A stretch of 64,000 bases of DNA from Micromonospora sp. C31 (lineage in GTDB: Bacteria > Actinomycetota > Actinomycetes > Mycobacteriales > Micromonosporaceae): assembly GCF_018070575.1 (NCBI RefSeq), contig NZ_JAGPXN010000020.1, positions 1 through 64,000 of the forward strand, read 5' to 3'. The translations under genes were made by a program, and so were the position numbers. The notes beneath the pieces were generated by a model. It was not told the DNA's origin, searched no databases, and worked only from the letters and a program-made list of their open reading frames with translations. Positions 23,531 through 31,356 of the stretch are shown here, piece by piece (position 1 is the first letter of the stretch; each line of letters starts with the position of its first letter).

Positions 23531-24124
23531 ATGAACACGTTCCTGCGTAAGAGTGTTCTTGGTGTTGCGGGTCTGGCGTTTGCCGGTGGCGTGTTCGCTG
23601 GTCCGGCTGGTGCGCATGCGGCGCCGTCGGTGGAGTCGGTGCCGGTGGCGGTGGCCGTGGCGGCTGACAAGCCGTCGGTGGACAAGGCGAAGCTGGTTCC
23701 GCATGGTGTGCAGGGCGCGCAGTCGCACGTCGAGTTGTCCGACGAGCAGGTGGCCAACGTCAAGGCGATCGTCGCGGCGACGAAGAAGGCCGGTATGGAC
23801 GAGCGCGCCGCGGTGGTTTCGATCGCGACGGCGTTGCAGGAGTCGAAGTTGGAGAACCTGGGTCATCTGGGTGACCGCAACGACCACGACTCGCAGGGTC
23901 TGTTCCAGCAGCGTCCGTCCTCTGGTTGGGGCACGGTCGAGCAGATCACCGACCCCGAGTACTCCACGCTGGCGTTCCTCAAGGGCCTCAAGCAGGTCGA
24001 CGGGTGGCAGGACATGCCCCTGACCGAGGCCGCGCAGACGGTGCAGGTGTCGGCGTACCCCGACCACTACGCCCAGTGGGAGCAGCAGGCCGCCGACCTC
24101 GTCGCCGAGCACTGGAACAGCTGA
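23140..24124 (+). repeat. Duplicated segment, copy 1
   Basis: About 1 kb including promoter, leader and gene of paralogue B is repeated in direct orientation at 29969-30936. The coding parts are nearly identical over most of their length, while the upstream parts are patchily conserved. Confidence 0.8.
23531..24124 (+). CDS. Secreted lysozyme-like protein, paralogue B
   Basis: This 197-residue protein has a clear signal peptide (MNTFLRKSVLGVAGLAFAGG, cleavage near AGAHAAP), a short linker (KPSVDKAKLVPHGVQGAQSH) and the same lysozyme-like domain as paralogue A (IATALQESKLENLGHLG, DHDSQGLFQQRPSSGWG). The Glu of LQES is the presumed catalytic residue. It is almost identical to paralogue C at 30343. 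Codon use in the signal region is richer in GTT and GGT than the neighbours, and this is shared with copy C. A long conserved leader suggests control at the RNA level. The symbol is left empty because no characterised orthologue is recognised. Confidence 0.85.
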   Translation: MNTFLRKSVLGVAGLAFAGGVFAGPAGAHAAPSVESVPVAVAVAADKPSVDKAKLVPHGVQGAQSHVELSDEQVANVKAIVAATKKAGMDERAAVVSIATALQESKLENLGHLGDRNDHDSQGLFQQRPSSGWGTVEQITDPEYSTLAFLKGLKQVDGWQDMPLTEAAQTVQVSAYPDHYAQWEQQAADLVAEHWNS

Positions 24125-24148
24125 CCCGAGCAGTGTGAACGACTGCCG

Positions 24149-24180
24149 CTGGCCGGTACCCCACCCGGGGTACCGGCCAG
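24149..24180 (+). terminator. Strong terminator after paralogue B
   Basis: The stem is a perfect 14 bp (CTGGCCGGTACCCC and complement) with a 4-nt ACCC loop, starting 24 bp after the stop. It is related in sequence to the terminator at 30963, as expected from the segment duplication. Confidence 0.85.
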
Positions 24181-24384
24181 ACGCATGCCTTGCCTTGCCC
24201 GGAGGCGCGGAGCCGGCCTGGTCGCGCAGGCGGGAGCCGTACCCGCCGGGTTGCGGCGTGAGACAACCGGCCCGGTCGCGCAGGCGCGGGAGGGACCGAC
24301 CCGGGGCGGGCGAGGGTTCGCCGGCGACCTGCGACGCGGCCCGTCGTCACACCGGTCAGGCGCGCTCGGCCGTCGTGACACCGC

Positions 24385-25746
24385 TCAGGGGCGTCGGCCG
24401 TCGTGACGGCGGTGGCCGAGGCCGACGTCGACCAGGGCCGCGACCAATGCGAGGGCGATCACCCCGGCGGCCAGCAGTAGGGAGTGCCGGAACGCGAGCG
24501 GGAAGTCCCCACCGCTGGCGGCCAGCGACGAGAAGAAGACCGACCCGACGGCGGCGATCCCGGCGGCGGAACCGATCCGCTGACCGGTCTGGAGCATGCC
24601 CGCCCCGCTGCCCGCCTGCGGCACCGGGACCTGGGACAGCGTCAGGGTCTGGTTCGGCGCGATGACGAGGCCGCTGCCAAGTCCGGCCACCAGCAGGGGG
24701 GCCGCGGTCAGCCACGGCACGGGGGCGCCGCCCGGGGCGAGGTCGAGCACGACGACCACCGCGCCGAGCCCGACCACCACGGTGAGCAGCCCGACCGCGA
24801 CCAGCGGACGCCCGAAACGGTCCACGATCCGGCCGCCGAGCGCGGAGGCCGCGGCCGAGCCCAGCGCGAACGGGGTGATGGCCAGGCCGGCCACCAGCGC
24901 GCTGTAGCCGAGACCGTTCTGCAGGTAGAGGGTGAAGATGAAGAAGATCGCGGTGAACCCGCCGAAGTAGACCAACGCGATCAGCGAACCCAGGGCATAC
25001 GACCGGAAGCCGAACAGCCCCAGGTCGAACAGTGGTTCCCGGCGGCGGGCGTACCACCGTTCCCAGGCCCCGAAGCCGGCCAGCGTGAGCAGCCCCACCG
25101 GCACGAGCAGCCACTTCGCCGGGTCCCGCCACTCCTGCTGCACCAGCGGCAACAGCACCAGCAGCACTCCGGCGCCGAGCAGCAGCACCCCGACGGGGTC
25201 CAGCCGCCGGTGGTCGGGTGGGCCGGCCGGCCGGCTGGGGAGCAGCCGCCAGCCGAGGACCACCGCGACGATGCCGACCGGCACGTTGACGAAGAACACC
25301 CACCGCCAACCGTGCTCCTCGCCGCCTACGGCGATCAGCAGGCCGCCGAGCAGCGGGCCGACGGCGGTGGAGATGCCGATGGTGGCACCGAGCAGCCCGA
25401 ACGGACGGCCCCGCTCGGGGCCCTGGAAGAGTTCCTGGATCAGCCCGGTGACCTGCGGGTTGACCACGCCCGCGGCGGCGCCCTGGAGCAGCCGGGCGGC
25501 GATCAGCCAGGCGGGGGAGGGTGCCACCCCGGCCAGCACGCTGGCCAGCGTGAAGAGGGCGATTCCGAAGACGAACGCGGTACGCCGGCCATGTGCGTCG
25601 CCGATTCGGCCGGCGGAGACCAGCACCAGCCCGAACGTCAGGGCGTACCCGGAGAGCACCCACTGGAGGTCGCTGGGGGAGGCGCCGAGGGAACGGCCCA
25701 GCGACGGGACGGCGACGTTGACGATGCTCACGTCGAGCAGCGTCAT
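24385..25746 (-). CDS. MFS drug exporter (DHA2 type), start uncertain
   Basis: This is a 453-residue (from ATG 25746) 14-segment DHA2-type proton antiporter. It has the TM1 motif LDVSIVNVAVPSL, motif A GRIGDAHGRR, and the TM5 motif C-like GATIGISTAVGPLLGG. Translation upstream of the ATG remains open for 22 further codons and reads like the missing first half of TM1 (WQALGVGLVAAF). Those codons contain no ATG, GTG or TTG and follow the stop of the upstream gene in the same frame. No ribosome site precedes 25746. The true start may be non-canonical, or translation may continue from upstream by readthrough. Confidence 0.85.
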   Translation of the reverse strand: MTLLDVSIVNVAVPSLGRSLGASPSDLQWVLSGYALTFGLVLVSAGRIGDAHGRRTAFVFGIALFTLASVLAGVAPSPAWLIAARLLQGAAAGVVNPQVTGLIQELFQGPERGRPFGLLGATIGISTAVGPLLGGLLIAVGGEEHGWRWVFFVNVPVGIVAVVLGWRLLPSRPAGPPDHRRLDPVGVLLLGAGVLLVLLPLVQQEWRDPAKWLLVPVGLLTLAGFGAWERWYARRREPLFDLGLFGFRSYALGSLIALVYFGGFTAIFFIFTLYLQNGLGYSALVAGLAITPFALGSAAASALGGRIVDRFGRPLVAVGLLTVVVGLGAVVVVLDLAPGGAPVPWLTAAPLLVAGLGSGLVIAPNQTLTLSQVPVPQAGSGAGMLQTGQRIGSAAGIAAVGSVFFSSLAASGGDFPLAFRHSLLLAAGVIALALVAALVDVGLGHRRHDGRRP

Positions 25747-25812
25747 GAAGGCGGCGACCAGCCCGACCCCGAGGGCCTGCCAGCGCTGCCGGTCGTCCGG
25801 GGGCGCGACGGC

Positions 25813-26049
25813 TCACGCCATCTGTCGGGCGCAGAACCGCGGTCCGAAGTCCAGCCCGGCCATCGGCGAGTCCTCCCGGTGCAACAGGTTCTTCTCGGTG
25901 AGTTGGTGCAGCGGCGCCAGCAACTGCTCCTCGGTCAGGCCGGCCTCCTGGGCGATGAGGTCCGGGTACGGCACCTGTCCCCGGGCCTCCAGCACCGCGA
26001 CCGCGTCGTACACCCGCTGCTCGACATCCGACAGCTGCACCTGCCGCAT
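25813..26049 (-). CDS. Small winged-helix protein
   Basis: This 78-residue protein has one winged-helix-like domain (VEQRVYDAVAVLEARG, then IAQEAGLTEEQLLAPLHQLTEKNLLHRE). GGAGG lies 8 bp before the ATG at 26049. Its TGA stop is followed, in the same frame and without an intervening stop, by the N-terminal part of the MFS exporter. It may be a regulator of the exporter or the N-terminal part of a readthrough fusion. No close family is recognised. Confidence 0.75.
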   Translation of the reverse strand: MRQVQLSDVEQRVYDAVAVLEARGQVPYPDLIAQEAGLTEEQLLAPLHQLTEKNLLHREDSPMAGLDFGPRFCARQMA

Positions 26050-26186
26050 GACCGTTCCTCCTTCGCCTGGCCCGCCCCCGTGCGAGCGGTCGCGCCGCGC
26101 AATTACCCCGTGCGCGGCCGAAGATGCCCACCAGATCGTGCGGTGCCCCGGCCGCGCCGATCGCCCCGCGCGCCGCGGCCTGCCCT

Positions 26187-26198
26187 TAGGCTGCACCG
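26187..26198 (+). promoter_or_regulatory. -10 box of a leaderless transcript
   Basis: TAGGCT (26187-26192) lies 6 bp before the GTG at 26199, the spacing expected when transcription starts at the first codon. No ribosome site is present, which supports leaderless translation. Confidence 0.6.
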
Positions 26199-27329
26199 GT
26201 GATCGTCTGGGATCTCGCCGTCGTCGGCGCCGGCCCCGCCGGGCTTTCCGCCGCCCACGCCGCCGCCCGCGCAGGCCTGCGCACGCTGGTCGTGGAGCGC
26301 GCCGCGCATCCGCGCTACAAGACCTGCGGGGGCGGCCTGATCGGCACCTCGCTCGCGGCGGTGGCCGACCGGATCGAGGTGCCCGCACACGACCGGGTCG
26401 ACCGCGTGACGTTCACCCGGGACGGGCGACGCCGGTTCACCCGCCACCATCGGGGCGGCCCGCTGGTGAGCATGGTGCGCCGGGAGGAGTTCGACGATCG
26501 GCTGCGGGCCGCCGCGGTCGCCGTCGGCGCCGAGGTGCGCGAGCGGGTCGCGGTCCGCGCGGTCGAGCAGGATCCCGAGGTCGTACGCCTCAGGCTCGCC
26601 GACGGGGACACCGTCCAGGCGCGGGCGGTGATCGGGGCGGACGGCTCCTCGGGCGTGACGGCCCGGCACGTGGGGGTCCGCCACCGGCAGGTGGACCTGG
26701 GGCTGGAACTGGAACTGCCCGTGCCGCCGGCGGAGCAGGCCCGTTGGCGGGGCCGCCTCCTGCTGGACTGGGGTCCGCTGCCCGGTTCGTACGCCTGGGT
26801 CTTCCCGAAGGGTGACCGGCTGACGGTCGGCGTGATCGCGGCCCGGGGCGAGGGGGAGCGGACCAGGGCCTACCTGCGCGGGTTCGTCGACCGGCTGGGC
26901 CTGTCCGGGGTGGAGCCGGCGCACGACTCCGGGCACCTGACCCGCTGCCGAACCGAGGACTCGCCACTGCGGCGGGGCCGGGTGCTGGTCGTGGGCGACG
27001 CGGCTGGCCTGCTGGAGCCCTGGAGCCGGGAGGGGATCAGCTACGCGCTGCGGTCCGGCGAACTGGCCGGCGCGGCGGTCGCGGCAGGTGACCTGACGGG
27101 GTACGACCACGCGGTCGCCCGGGACCTGGTGCCGTCGATGCGTGCCGGGCATCGGCTGCTCGACGTGTTCGCCCGGCGGCCGGAGGTCTTCCACGCGTTG
27201 TTGGCCAGCCCGCCGGGCTGGCGGATGTTCGTGCGGTTCTGCCAGGGGCGGGCGAGCTTCGACGAGACGCTGCACCGCGCCCCCGTCCGCGCCGCCCTGG
27301 CGCTGCTGGACCGGCTGCCGGCCGCCTGA
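26199..27329 (+). CDS. Geranylgeranyl reductase-family FAD oxidoreductase
   Basis: This 376-residue flavoprotein has the N-terminal FAD motif VVGAGPAGLSAA, the family motif RYKTCGGGL near 40, the ADGSSGVTARHVG segment near 150, and the second FAD motif VLVVGDAAGLLEPWSREGI near 270. Family members reduce double bonds of prenyl chains or act in menaquinone and lipid maturation; the substrate here is unknown. It starts with GTG 26199 on an apparently leaderless mRNA. It is divergent from the small winged-helix/MFS genes. Confidence 0.88.
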   Translation: MIVWDLAVVGAGPAGLSAAHAAARAGLRTLVVERAAHPRYKTCGGGLIGTSLAAVADRIEVPAHDRVDRVTFTRDGRRRFTRHHRGGPLVSMVRREEFDDRLRAAAVAVGAEVRERVAVRAVEQDPEVVRLRLADGDTVQARAVIGADGSSGVTARHVGVRHRQVDLGLELELPVPPAEQARWRGRLLLDWGPLPGSYAWVFPKGDRLTVGVIAARGEGERTRAYLRGFVDRLGLSGVEPAHDSGHLTRCRTEDSPLRRGRVLVVGDAAGLLEPWSREGISYALRSGELAGAAVAAGDLTGYDHAVARDLVPSMRAGHRLLDVFARRPEVFHALLASPPGWRMFVRFCQGRASFDETLHRAPVRAALALLDRLPAA

Positions 27330-27421
27330 GCCGGGCCCCGCCCGCCGCCCTGGACCGGCTGGCGGCTTGGTGCCCGCCGCGGGGCTTCAGGAGGAAACCG
27401 TCGTATCGTCTCTCACCCAGG

Positions 27422-27431
27422 ATCCTAGGAT
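27422..27431. promoter_or_regulatory. ATCCTAGGAT palindrome
   Basis: This perfect 10-bp palindrome lies 62 bp upstream of the small gene at 27494. The same 10 bp recur at 45894-45903. It may be a binding site of one regulator; function is unknown. Confidence 0.4.
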
Positions 27432-27493
27432 GCCCTAGCCGTGGTGTCCCCCGCCACCACGGCACAGAATGAGAACGTCGAAAGGAAGAAGCC

Positions 27494-27685
27494 ATGGCAG
27501 AAGAGCGCCCCGGGTCGTCGTTCAACGACGACGACTACAGCTTCCTGCGGCACGTGCGCTTCGGCGAGATGCCGCCCGCGGCCCGCCCGGAGGAACGGAC
27601 CGCGCTGACCGAGACCGACCCGCGGCGCGACCAGCCGGATCCGGGCGACGAGCGGGACCGGTGGGACCTGCGGCACGGGGCCTGA
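27494..27685 (+). CDS. Small acidic hypothetical protein
   Basis: This 63-residue hydrophilic protein is rich in Asp, Glu and Arg (NDDDYSFLRHVRFGEMPP near the N-terminus, a disordered RDQPDPGDERDRW tail). GGAAGAAG precedes the ATG. There is no signal peptide or membrane segment and no recognised family. It is followed after about 170 bp by an SDR gene, possibly on the same transcript. Confidence 0.6.
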   Translation: MAEERPGSSFNDDDYSFLRHVRFGEMPPAARPEERTALTETDPRRDQPDPGDERDRWDLRHGA

Positions 27686-27859
27686 CCGCCCCTTCGGAGG
27701 ACCGGGAGGCAGCATCCGTCCCACCGGGATGCTGCCGGCTCGACGCCGACGGGCTGGAATTCCTGATGTGCCGGTGGCACCGTGCCGGCTGTTTTCGGAG
27801 GCCGCCGCAGGGTAGGGCGAGGGGAGACCCATACCCGACCGGGGCGCGAGGAGACGTCG

Positions 27860-28762
27860 GTGACCGAGGACCAGCACACCCAGCAGGACCCCACCAGGCA
27901 GTACGGCCAGCAGGAGGGCCAACCGAAGCAGCAACAGACGCCGCCCGGCTCGACTCAGGAGATGACCCCGGAGCCGGACCACGGCGAGCAGTCGTACCGC
28001 GGCAGCGGCAAGCTCGACGGCCGGCGGGCGCTGATCACCGGTGGCGACTCCGGCATCGGCCGGGCGATCGCCATCGCGTACGCCCGGGAGGGCGCCGACG
28101 TGCTCATCTCGTACCTGGGTGAGGAAGAGGACGCCGACGCCCGGGAGACCGTCCGACTGGTCGAGGAGGCCGGCCGCAGGGGCATCGCCGTACGCGGCGA
28201 CATCACCGACGAGGGGCACTGCCAGGAGTTGGTCGAGCGGGCCCTGCGCGACCTCGGCGGGATCGACATCCTGGTCAACAACGCGGCCTACCAGATGGCG
28301 CAGGACGAGGGCATCCTCGGCATCAGCGACGAGCAGTTCGACCGGGTGCTGAAGACCAACCTGTACGCCATGTTCTGGCTCTGCCGGGCGGCCGTGCCGC
28401 ACATGCCCGAAGGCTCGGCGATCATCAACACGTCGTCGATCCAGGCGTTCGACCCGTCGCCGCAGTTGTTGGACTACGCCACCACCAAGGCGGGGATCGC
28501 CAACTTCACCAAGGCCCTCGCCGCCGACCTGGCCGAGCGGGGGATCCGGGTGAACGCGGTGGCGCCGGGCCCGGTCTGGACGCCGCTCATCCCGGCCACC
28601 ATGCCGGAGGAGAAGGTCGAGAAGTTCGGCCAGGACACCCCGGAGGGGCGCCCCGGCCAGCCGGCCGAGCTGGCCCCGGCGTACGTCTTCTTCGCCTCCC
28701 AGGAATCCAGCTACGTCACCGGCGAGATCCTCGGCGTGACGGGCGGCCGCCCCACGAAGTGA
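27860..28762 (+). CDS. SDR oxidoreductase (YghA/YhdG-type)
   Basis: This 300-residue SDR has a polar Gln-rich N-terminal extension of about 40 residues typical of the YghA/general-stress group. It then has TGGDSGIG, VNNAAYQ, the catalytic SSIQAF Ser, and the DYATTKAG Tyr/Lys pair. The extension ends with GKLDGRRALITGG. Such enzymes are often stress induced and may act on aldehydes or sugars; the substrate is unknown. The GTG at 27860 follows GAGGAGACG. Confidence 0.88.
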   Translation: MTEDQHTQQDPTRQYGQQEGQPKQQQTPPGSTQEMTPEPDHGEQSYRGSGKLDGRRALITGGDSGIGRAIAIAYAREGADVLISYLGEEEDADARETVRLVEEAGRRGIAVRGDITDEGHCQELVERALRDLGGIDILVNNAAYQMAQDEGILGISDEQFDRVLKTNLYAMFWLCRAAVPHMPEGSAIINTSSIQAFDPSPQLLDYATTKAGIANFTKALAADLAERGIRVNAVAPGPVWTPLIPATMPEEKVEKFGQDTPEGRPGQPAELAPAYVFFASQESSYVTGEILGVTGGRPTK

Positions 28763-28798
28763 CCGTCCCCGCACCCGCCCGCGCCGGTGCGGGCGGGG

Positions 28799-29458
28799 TC
28801 AGCGGGGCCAGGGGGCCAGGCGGGTGCGGATCCGGGTCACGGCGGCGGGGTCCAGGCCGTAGCGGGCGAAGCGGCGGTCCGGCAGCCGGTCCAGGTAGCG
28901 GCCGGCGGCCCGGACGTCCTCCTCGTCCAGGCCCGAGTCGAGCTGGCGGGCCAACTCCAGCAGCTCCGCCACGTCGTGGTGTTCGAGAGCCGCCGCGACG
29001 TCGATGTAGTCCCGGACCTCCCGCCGGTTGACCAGGGCGGCGGTCTTGTTCGCCATCAGGTCCCGCACGTCCATCACCGGCCCGAGATCCATGACGACGG
29101 GGCTGCGGTGCCGGTCGAGGCGGGCCAGGCTGAGCCGGATGAGCCGCCCGTCCCGGCTCACCACGAAGTCCCTCAGGTCCCGGTCGAAGCCCTCGAACAG
29201 CTCGGCCAGCTCGCTGTCCGGGTCGGCGTCGGTCACCTCGAACCCGGCCCGCTCCAGTGCCGTCCGCACCCCGTCCGCCGCCGCGGCGGCCGCCCCCTCC
29301 ACGTCCGCGAAGAGGTCGACGTCCTCCGTCGGGCGGGTCACCAGCCCGTGCGCGGCCCAGGCCACCCCGCCCCCGAGCACGAAGCGGTACGGCCGTGCGG
29401 CGGACAACGCCACCCGGGCCACCTCGCGGTAGAAGTCGTGCGGGTGTGCGCTGCTCAC
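28799..29458 (-). CDS. AbiEii-like nucleotidyltransferase
   Basis: This 219-residue protein has the nucleotidyltransferase motif of AbiEii/MenT-type toxins: LGGGVAWAAHGLVTRPTEDVDLFAD, with the paired Asp residues and the RxTxDxD pattern. Further on are VMDVRDLMANKTAALVNRREVRDYIDVAAAL, the conserved Lys region of this family. From family knowledge, members are toxins of type IV-like systems or tRNA nucleotidyltransferases. The GTG at 29458 overlaps the stop of the 113-residue gene by 4 bp, so they form a two-gene unit. There is no AbiEi (winged-helix antitoxin) signature in the partner. Confidence 0.8.
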   Translation of the reverse strand: MSSAHPHDFYREVARVALSAARPYRFVLGGGVAWAAHGLVTRPTEDVDLFADVEGAAAAAADGVRTALERAGFEVTDADPDSELAELFEGFDRDLRDFVVSRDGRLIRLSLARLDRHRSPVVMDLGPVMDVRDLMANKTAALVNRREVRDYIDVAAALEHHDVAELLELARQLDSGLDEEDVRAAGRYLDRLPDRRFARYGLDPAAVTRIRTRLAPWPR

Positions 29459-29796
29459 GCCGTACGCAGCCCCCGGTGGCGGCTCTCCCACGCCTGGCGT
29501 ACGCCCCGGGGCAGGTTGAGCAGCCGCCACACCCGGCGCAGCGTGCGCCCGTGGATGAGCAGCCGGAGATCCTCCGCGCGGGTGGTCTCCCGCAGCACGT
29601 TCTCGTACATCCAGAGCAGTTCGTCCGGATCGCCCAGGTCGAAGGTGCGGTCGGCGTTCCACATGAGCCGCACCGGCAGTTCCACCACGCCACGGGTCGG
29701 GCCGGTCAGCTCGGTGAGCGTGCGGGCCACCACGGCAGGCCGACCCGGGCGGGCCAGGTGGGCCGCGCGGGCCGGGGCGGGGGAGAGGGCCTGCAT
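29455..29796 (-). CDS. Partner of the nucleotidyltransferase, unknown function
   Basis: This 113-residue basic, mostly helical protein (ADRTFDLGDPDELLWMYENVLRETTRAEDL, then RRVWRLLNLPRGVRQAWESRH) has no recognised domain. It is the first gene of a coupled pair with the AbiEii-like nucleotidyltransferase and could be its antitoxin or adaptor by position. The ATG at 29796 is the first plausible start. Confidence 0.7.
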   Translation of the reverse strand: MQALSPAPARAAHLARPGRPAVVARTLTELTGPTRGVVELPVRLMWNADRTFDLGDPDELLWMYENVLRETTRAEDLRLLIHGRTLRRVWRLLNLPRGVRQAWESRHRGLRTA

Positions 29797-30342
29797 GCTG
29801 TCAGGGTAACCCCAGGTCGGGCCGCTCGGGACTACGGTCACGGCCGGGTCGGGGTGTCGTGGCCGGGCGCGGATCGTCACCAGGCCCGGCTTGCGCCGGC
29901 TGGCCGGTTGCGAGGTCGGTGTCCGGGTGGGCCTGGACCGGGCCTGCGGTGGTCGAGTTCCCCGAGGGCGGGATGTCCGGTTTGGGGGTGTGGTCGGGGT
30001 CATCGTGGGGGCGGAATCGTGGCCGGGGCGGGGTCGTTACACCCTGGCGTACGACCGAGCAGGGCACGGCCACGCCGCCGCGATGGTGTGCCGGGGCCCC
30101 GGAATGTTGGCGGGCCGGTCGTGGTTACACATGGTCGCGGCCGACGTGCGGGCAACCCCCCCCGCCCCGCGCGACAGCCCGGGTCCTTGCGACCCGCACC
30201 GGTCGGACTTCCGGCCGACACGGCCGATCTGATCTTTCCCCCTTTTTTTCGAGTTCATGGGCGCCGGACGGTGCTTGCATCCGCGTGCAGCCGATTCCCC
30301 CTTTTCGGTGTGTGGGTGCCGACCCCCGAATGGAGCATTTTG
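29797..30342 (+). promoter_or_regulatory. Non-coding region and leader of paralogue C
   Basis: I see no supported gene in these 546 bp. From about 29969 the sequence matches the leader of paralogue B. It has the inverted repeat GGTCGT...ACGACC (30032-30056), the GGCCGGTC and TTACAC block (30113-30136), and the conserved 85 bp before the ATG. The loop between the inverted-repeat arms differs between the two copies while the arms are kept, which argues that the repeat matters. Confidence 0.55.
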
Positions 30343-30936
30343 ATGAACACGTTCCTGCGTAAGGGCGTTCTTGGTGTTGCGGGTCTGGCGTTTGCCGGTG
30401 GCGTGTTCGCTGGTCCGGCTGTCGCGGATGCCGCGCCGGCGGTGGACACCATGCCGGTGGCGGTGGCGGTGCAGGCCGACAAGCCGTCGATCGACACGGC
30501 GAAGCTGGTTCCGCATGGTGTGCAGGGCGCGCAGTCGCACGTCGAGTTGTCCGACGAGCAGGTGGCCAACGTCAAGGCGATCGTCGCGGCGACGAAGAAG
30601 GCCGGCATGGACGAGCGCGCCGCGGTGGTGTCGATCGCGACGGCGTTGCAGGAGTCGAAGTTGGAGAACCTGGGTCATCTGGGTGACCGCAACGACCACG
30701 ACTCGCAGGGTCTGTTCCAGCAGCGTCCGTCCAGTGGTTGGGGCACGGTCGAGCAGATCACCGACCCCGAGTACTCCACCCTCGCGTTCCTCAAGGGCCT
30801 CAAGCAGGTCGACGGGTGGCAGGACATGCCCCTGACCGAGGCCGCGCAGACGGTGCAGGTGTCGGCGTACCCCGACCACTACGCCCAGTGGGAGCAGCAG
30901 GCCGCCGACCTCGTCGCCGAGCACTGGAACAGCTGA
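29969..30936 (+). repeat. Duplicated segment, copy 2
   Basis: This is a direct repeat of 23140-24124, 6.8 kb away. The 5.8 kb between the copies contain the MFS, flavoprotein, SDR and nucleotidyltransferase genes. No transposase or target-site duplication is visible. Confidence 0.8.
30343..30936 (+). CDS. Secreted lysozyme-like protein, paralogue C
   Basis: This 197-residue protein is almost identical to paralogue B in the signal peptide (MNTFLRKGVLGVAGLAFAGG) and the C-terminal domain. The linker differs (AVADAAPAVDTMPVAVAVQ). The domain has the same LQESKLENLGHLG and DHDSQGLFQQ motifs. The differences concentrate in the linker and in silent positions, as expected of a recent duplication under selection. 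It is probably a peptidoglycan-active secreted protein. Confidence 0.85.
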   Translation: MNTFLRKGVLGVAGLAFAGGVFAGPAVADAAPAVDTMPVAVAVQADKPSIDTAKLVPHGVQGAQSHVELSDEQVANVKAIVAATKKAGMDERAAVVSIATALQESKLENLGHLGDRNDHDSQGLFQQRPSSGWGTVEQITDPEYSTLAFLKGLKQVDGWQDMPLTEAAQTVQVSAYPDHYAQWEQQAADLVAEHWNS

Positions 30937-30962
30937 CCACAGACCTTCCACGCAAGGGGGAT

Positions 30963-30998
30963 CGCTGGCCGGCACCCGAACCCGGGTGCCGGCCAGCG
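30963..30998 (+). terminator. Strong terminator after paralogue C
   Basis: This is a perfect 16-bp stem (CGCTGGCCGGCACCCG and complement) with a 4-nt loop, beginning 26 bp after the stop. It shares the CTGGCCGG core with the terminator of paralogue B. Confidence 0.85.
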
Positions 30999-31164
30999 GC
31001 ACGAATCGACCGCCGGTGGGAACATCGCGGCCCGCCGGCTGGTTGAATGAGGTGTCGGTGTGTCCAGTGTCCCCGGGCCTCACCTAAATTGCCTTCGCGG
31101 AATACCGTCCGGCTGGAGCCGCGTCGCGCCACTCGCCGAGAGGCGACATGCACACCGACACCAG

Positions 31165-31198
31165 CGCCGCCCCCGGGCCTCAGGGCCCGGGGGCGGCG
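31165..31198. terminator. Very stable hairpin upstream of formate dehydrogenase
   Basis: The arms CGCCGCCCCCGGGCC and complement form a perfect 15-bp stem with a TCAG loop. It lies about 160 bp before the formate dehydrogenase start. A weak TAAATT box lies upstream at 31085-31090. It is either a second insulator after the paralogue C gene or an attenuator in the formate dehydrogenase leader; the sequence does not decide. The rest of 30999-31356 shows no supported gene. Confidence 0.6.
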
Positions 31199-31356
31199 TC
31201 GTGTCGTCCGGCACCCGTACCCCTGGCGAAGCCGACCCACCGGTCGCGGACGTGGGCTTCGGGGTGGCGATCGGGCGGCACGGGTCGCGGTGCCGCGCGG
31301 CCTGGCCTATGTTCATGGTGGCAACGTCGCCCGGGCCGGGAGAGGGGGTGTCGCGC

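Noticed and set aside
23140..30936. Composite transposon bounded by the two repeats
   Set aside because: There is no transposase, no terminal inverted repeats at the ends and no target duplication; a simple segment duplication suffices.
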